From NCBI RefSeq assembly GCF_019352175.1, contig NZ_JACBYI010000016.1, positions 62,001 to 126,000 of the forward strand: DNA of 64,000 nt, read 5' to 3'. Positions 62,272-64,000 of the stretch are shown here, piece by piece; positions within the stretch are counted from its first letter, which is position 1, and each line of letters starts with the position of its first letter. A model generated the notes under the pieces. The model searched no databases. It was not told where the DNA came from and saw only the letters and a program-made list of their open reading frames with translations. Source of the DNA: Paenibacillus sp. S150 (lineage in GTDB: Bacteria; Bacillota; Bacilli; Paenibacillales; Paenibacillaceae). Both the position numbers and the translations under genes were made by a program.

Positions 62272-63012
62272 TCATTCGATTTGGCAAGAGCGGATATGAT
62301 GGCTCTGGTATCTGCCTTCCGCACTAATTTCCAGACAATTAAGCTGTTCGCCGTACGCGCAGGCACCATCTATCCCGATTTTGTCACCATGCGGACTGAA
62401 CCAGATCTCCGGACTGTTATGTAATTCAAGGGTTGGGGTATGTCCAAAAACCACGGTCTTGTCAGTGGATGTTACCGGATGAGTGTAGAACGGCTCCCGG
62501 ATCCAAATGAAATCATAGGACTTCTGGCTCCGCCAATTCTCTATTGCCGGATGAATCCCCGCATGCACAAAAAGATGCGCCTCCGTCTCGTAATACAGCG
62601 GCAGCGAGCTTAAAAAATTCAGATGGTCCTTGTATTCGCTCCGGATGAATTCCTTAAGCCTCATATATTCATTCCAGCCGGCATCCGGCTTGCGGAAATC
62701 CGAGTTCTCCCCGCAGTAGCTCATCAGCGTATGAAACCCGCCGTTGGTCAGCCAATGTGTATCCAGCTTGTCATCCTCATTCATAAGGGCATCGCAGGCC
62801 ATTTTATCATGATTGCCCTTCAGCACGATGACTCCCCACTCCTGATGAAGCTCCATGACTTGCTGGACGACAGCTCTGCTGTCAGGCCCGCGATCCACAT
62901 AATCTCCAATCAGGACCAACTGGTCTGCGGCCGGATTATAGTTCACTTTTTGAAGCAGCGCGCCTAATTCCTTATAGCATCCGTGGATGTCGCTAATGAC
63001 CAAGGTTCTGAT
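62272..63012 (-). CDS. Metallophosphatase (serine/threonine phosphatase-like), apparent ATC start
   Basis: 246 residues. Calcineurin-like metal motifs: SDIHGCYKEL, GDYVDRGPDS, LKGNHDKM, VHAGIHPAIENW and FGHTPT. Family proteins typically begin M-R-T-L-V-I-S-D-I-H-G; here that Met codon is ATC (63012-63010), with GGGAGG 7 bases upstream. Alternatives are an ATG at 63105 without a ribosome site, or the TTG three codons in. Likely acts on phosphoproteins or diadenosine tetraphosphate. Confidence 0.82.
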   Translation of the reverse strand: MRTLVISDIHGCYKELGALLQKVNYNPAADQLVLIGDYVDRGPDSRAVVQQVMELHQEWGVIVLKGNHDKMACDALMNEDDKLDTHWLTNGGFHTLMSYCGENSDFRKPDAGWNEYMRLKEFIRSEYKDHLNFLSSLPLYYETEAHLFVHAGIHPAIENWRSQKSYDFIWIREPFYTHPVTSTDKTVVFGHTPTLELHNSPEIWFSPHGDKIGIDGACAYGEQLNCLEISAEGRYQSHHIRSCQIE

Positions 63013-63134
63013 AGTTCTCCCTCCCCACTCTGGATGTCTGCAGATCAGAATATTAATTATACCTGAAAAATGCTGTTTTGTTGTGTTTCCAGCTTTATCT
63101 TCCATATTTTCGCAATAAAGCTTCTGGACTTCTG

Positions 63135-64000
63135 TCAGTGCCGGACCAAGCCTCCAGCCTGATCATCCCACCGCCAAGAAACCTCATGTCCGTGAAGATG
63201 CAGCCCCCCGAACCACTCGTCAATGCCCTGAACGGCAACACGGTCCGCCGCTCCATTCAGCACTTCTCTGCCCAATTCCGTCAGAATGACCTGGAGGTTC
63301 AGAAACCCAGGAATTTGGCTGACATCCACATCAGGCTCCGCCCCGCCGATCCTCAGCAAGGGAGAAGCACCTCCCCCCAGCGCACGAAGAAACTTCCAAT
63401 ATTCGAGATCGCCCAGGCCGAGCACATGCAGCGCATCAGTTACCCGGCGGAACAATCCAAGCGGCGTATCCACTCCATCACGGACGGCATCAAGCGTAGC
63501 CTGTTCCACAAGGCCAAGACCATTCCGCTCCGAGGGCAGCCGCCGGAGATGCGCTGTGAAGGCTTCATGGGCAAAAGACAGGCCGGAGACTGCCAGTTCT
63601 GCTTGCTTCTTGTCCAGCAATTCAGCCATTTGAACCGGATCAGGAGAAGCATACGCCTGCCAGAGCTCGCTCCCCAGGGCCAGCTCTTGCCGCCCGATGG
63701 TCCGCCAGGTCCCGGATAGGGTCTGCAGCTGCGCCGGAGTCAGCTGGCCCAGACCATGAAACCGTTCGATTCCCGGATACTCCCCAATACAGAGCAGGCT
63801 CAGCTTCGTGCGGCCCAGCTTCTGTCTTTTGAACCAGTCCAGCAGATAGGCGAGCATGCTCTGATCGAACAGGTCATGCTCGAACCACAGCACGACTTCA
63901 TCATACCTGGCATATTCACGAAGCTTCCGCTCTTGCTCCCCGCAGCTCCCGATATATTCGCCGGCCGGAATGCCCAGCGTTTTCTCCAGAACCCGCGCCC
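63135..64000 (-). CDS. DUF1835-type protein (5' end outside window)
   Basis: At least 288 codons are open up to the window end. ARYDEVVLWFEHDLFDQSMLAYLLDWF is the conserved DUF1835 core, followed by a helical C-terminal region (DUF3658-like) with LDAVRDGVDTPLGLFRRV. No function is known for the family. A GTG near 63893 is in frame, but the reading upstream continues in the same style (KTLGIPAGEYIGSCGEQERK), so the start is beyond 64000. Confidence 0.75.
   Translation of the reverse strand, partial: ARVLEKTLGIPAGEYIGSCGEQERKLREYARYDEVVLWFEHDLFDQSMLAYLLDWFKRQKLGRTKLSLLCIGEYPGIERFHGLGQLTPAQLQTLSGTWRTIGRQELALGSELWQAYASPDPVQMAELLDKKQAELAVSGLSFAHEAFTAHLRRLPSERNGLGLVEQATLDAVRDGVDTPLGLFRRVTDALHVLGLGDLEYWKFLRALGGGASPLLRIGGAEPDVDVSQIPGFLNLQVILTELGREVLNGAADRVAVQGIDEWFGGLHLHGHEVSWRWDDQAGGLVRH

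Overview
The window reads as chromosomal DNA of an endospore-forming Firmicute, most likely a Paenibacillus. I infer this from gene order (resABCD; dacB-spmA-spmB next to ytfJ; scpA-scpB; ribDE-ribBA-ribH; a spoVA remnant next to lysA and ppiB; a gerK-type operon), from strong AGGAGG-type ribosome binding sites with frequent GTG starts, and from long dispersed intergenic repeats. No rRNA, tRNA, CRISPR array, prophage or intact insertion sequence was seen. I made no database search; all calls rest on motifs, synteny and reading the sequence.

Layout. 1-5.4 kb: the res cytochrome c maturation operon (resA-resB-resC-resD, resD cut by the window edge), preceded by rluB and a short amidase-like gene. 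5.5-8.7 kb: sporulation genes dacB-spmA-spmB and ytfJ. 8.9-9.8 kb: a lone plus-strand EndoU-family ribonuclease candidate. 9.9-16.4 kb: a DUF2953 gene, scpA-scpB, and the riboflavin operon with its FMN riboswitch and terminator; mscL follows. 17.0-21.9 kb, plus strand: a VanR/VanS-like two-component pair, then an MBOAT O-acyltransferase and its secreted SGNH-like partner, with a shared upstream sequence pattern suggesting one regulon. 22-25.4 kb: a large LPXTG wall-anchored adhesin. 25.7-32.5 kb: a YwaF-like membrane protein, ppiB, lysA, and spoVAA-spoVAB-spoVAF, where spoVAF carries a roughly 360-residue acidic N-terminal extension. 32.7-33.8 kb: a secreted GH53 galactanase.

33.8-45 kb is the accessory part. 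It holds a solute-binding lipoprotein with a YesN/YesM two-component system, a DMT transporter under a second FMN riboswitch, and a PstS-like protein. These are embedded in noncoding DNA built from dispersed repeats: a roughly 150-bp element with 16-bp terminal inverted repeats, a covarying C/G-rich hairpin module, a 51-bp tandem hairpin array, and a roughly 300-bp element carrying four AGTG...CACT units at fixed spacing. One copy of the last splits a decayed NmrA-like gene; a third copy of its unit array lies near 53.9 kb.

45-64 kb: a carboxylesterase, an AI-2E family transporter, an acetyltransferase, a thioredoxin-like ferredoxin, a gerKA-gerKC-gerKB operon with a likely SigG promoter, a ferredoxin-NADP reductase, two Fur-controlled siderophore permeases, oleate hydratase with a TetR regulator, an aldo/keto reductase, a zinc-ribbon protein, a metallophosphatase that appears to start at ATC, and a DUF1835-type gene cut by the window end.
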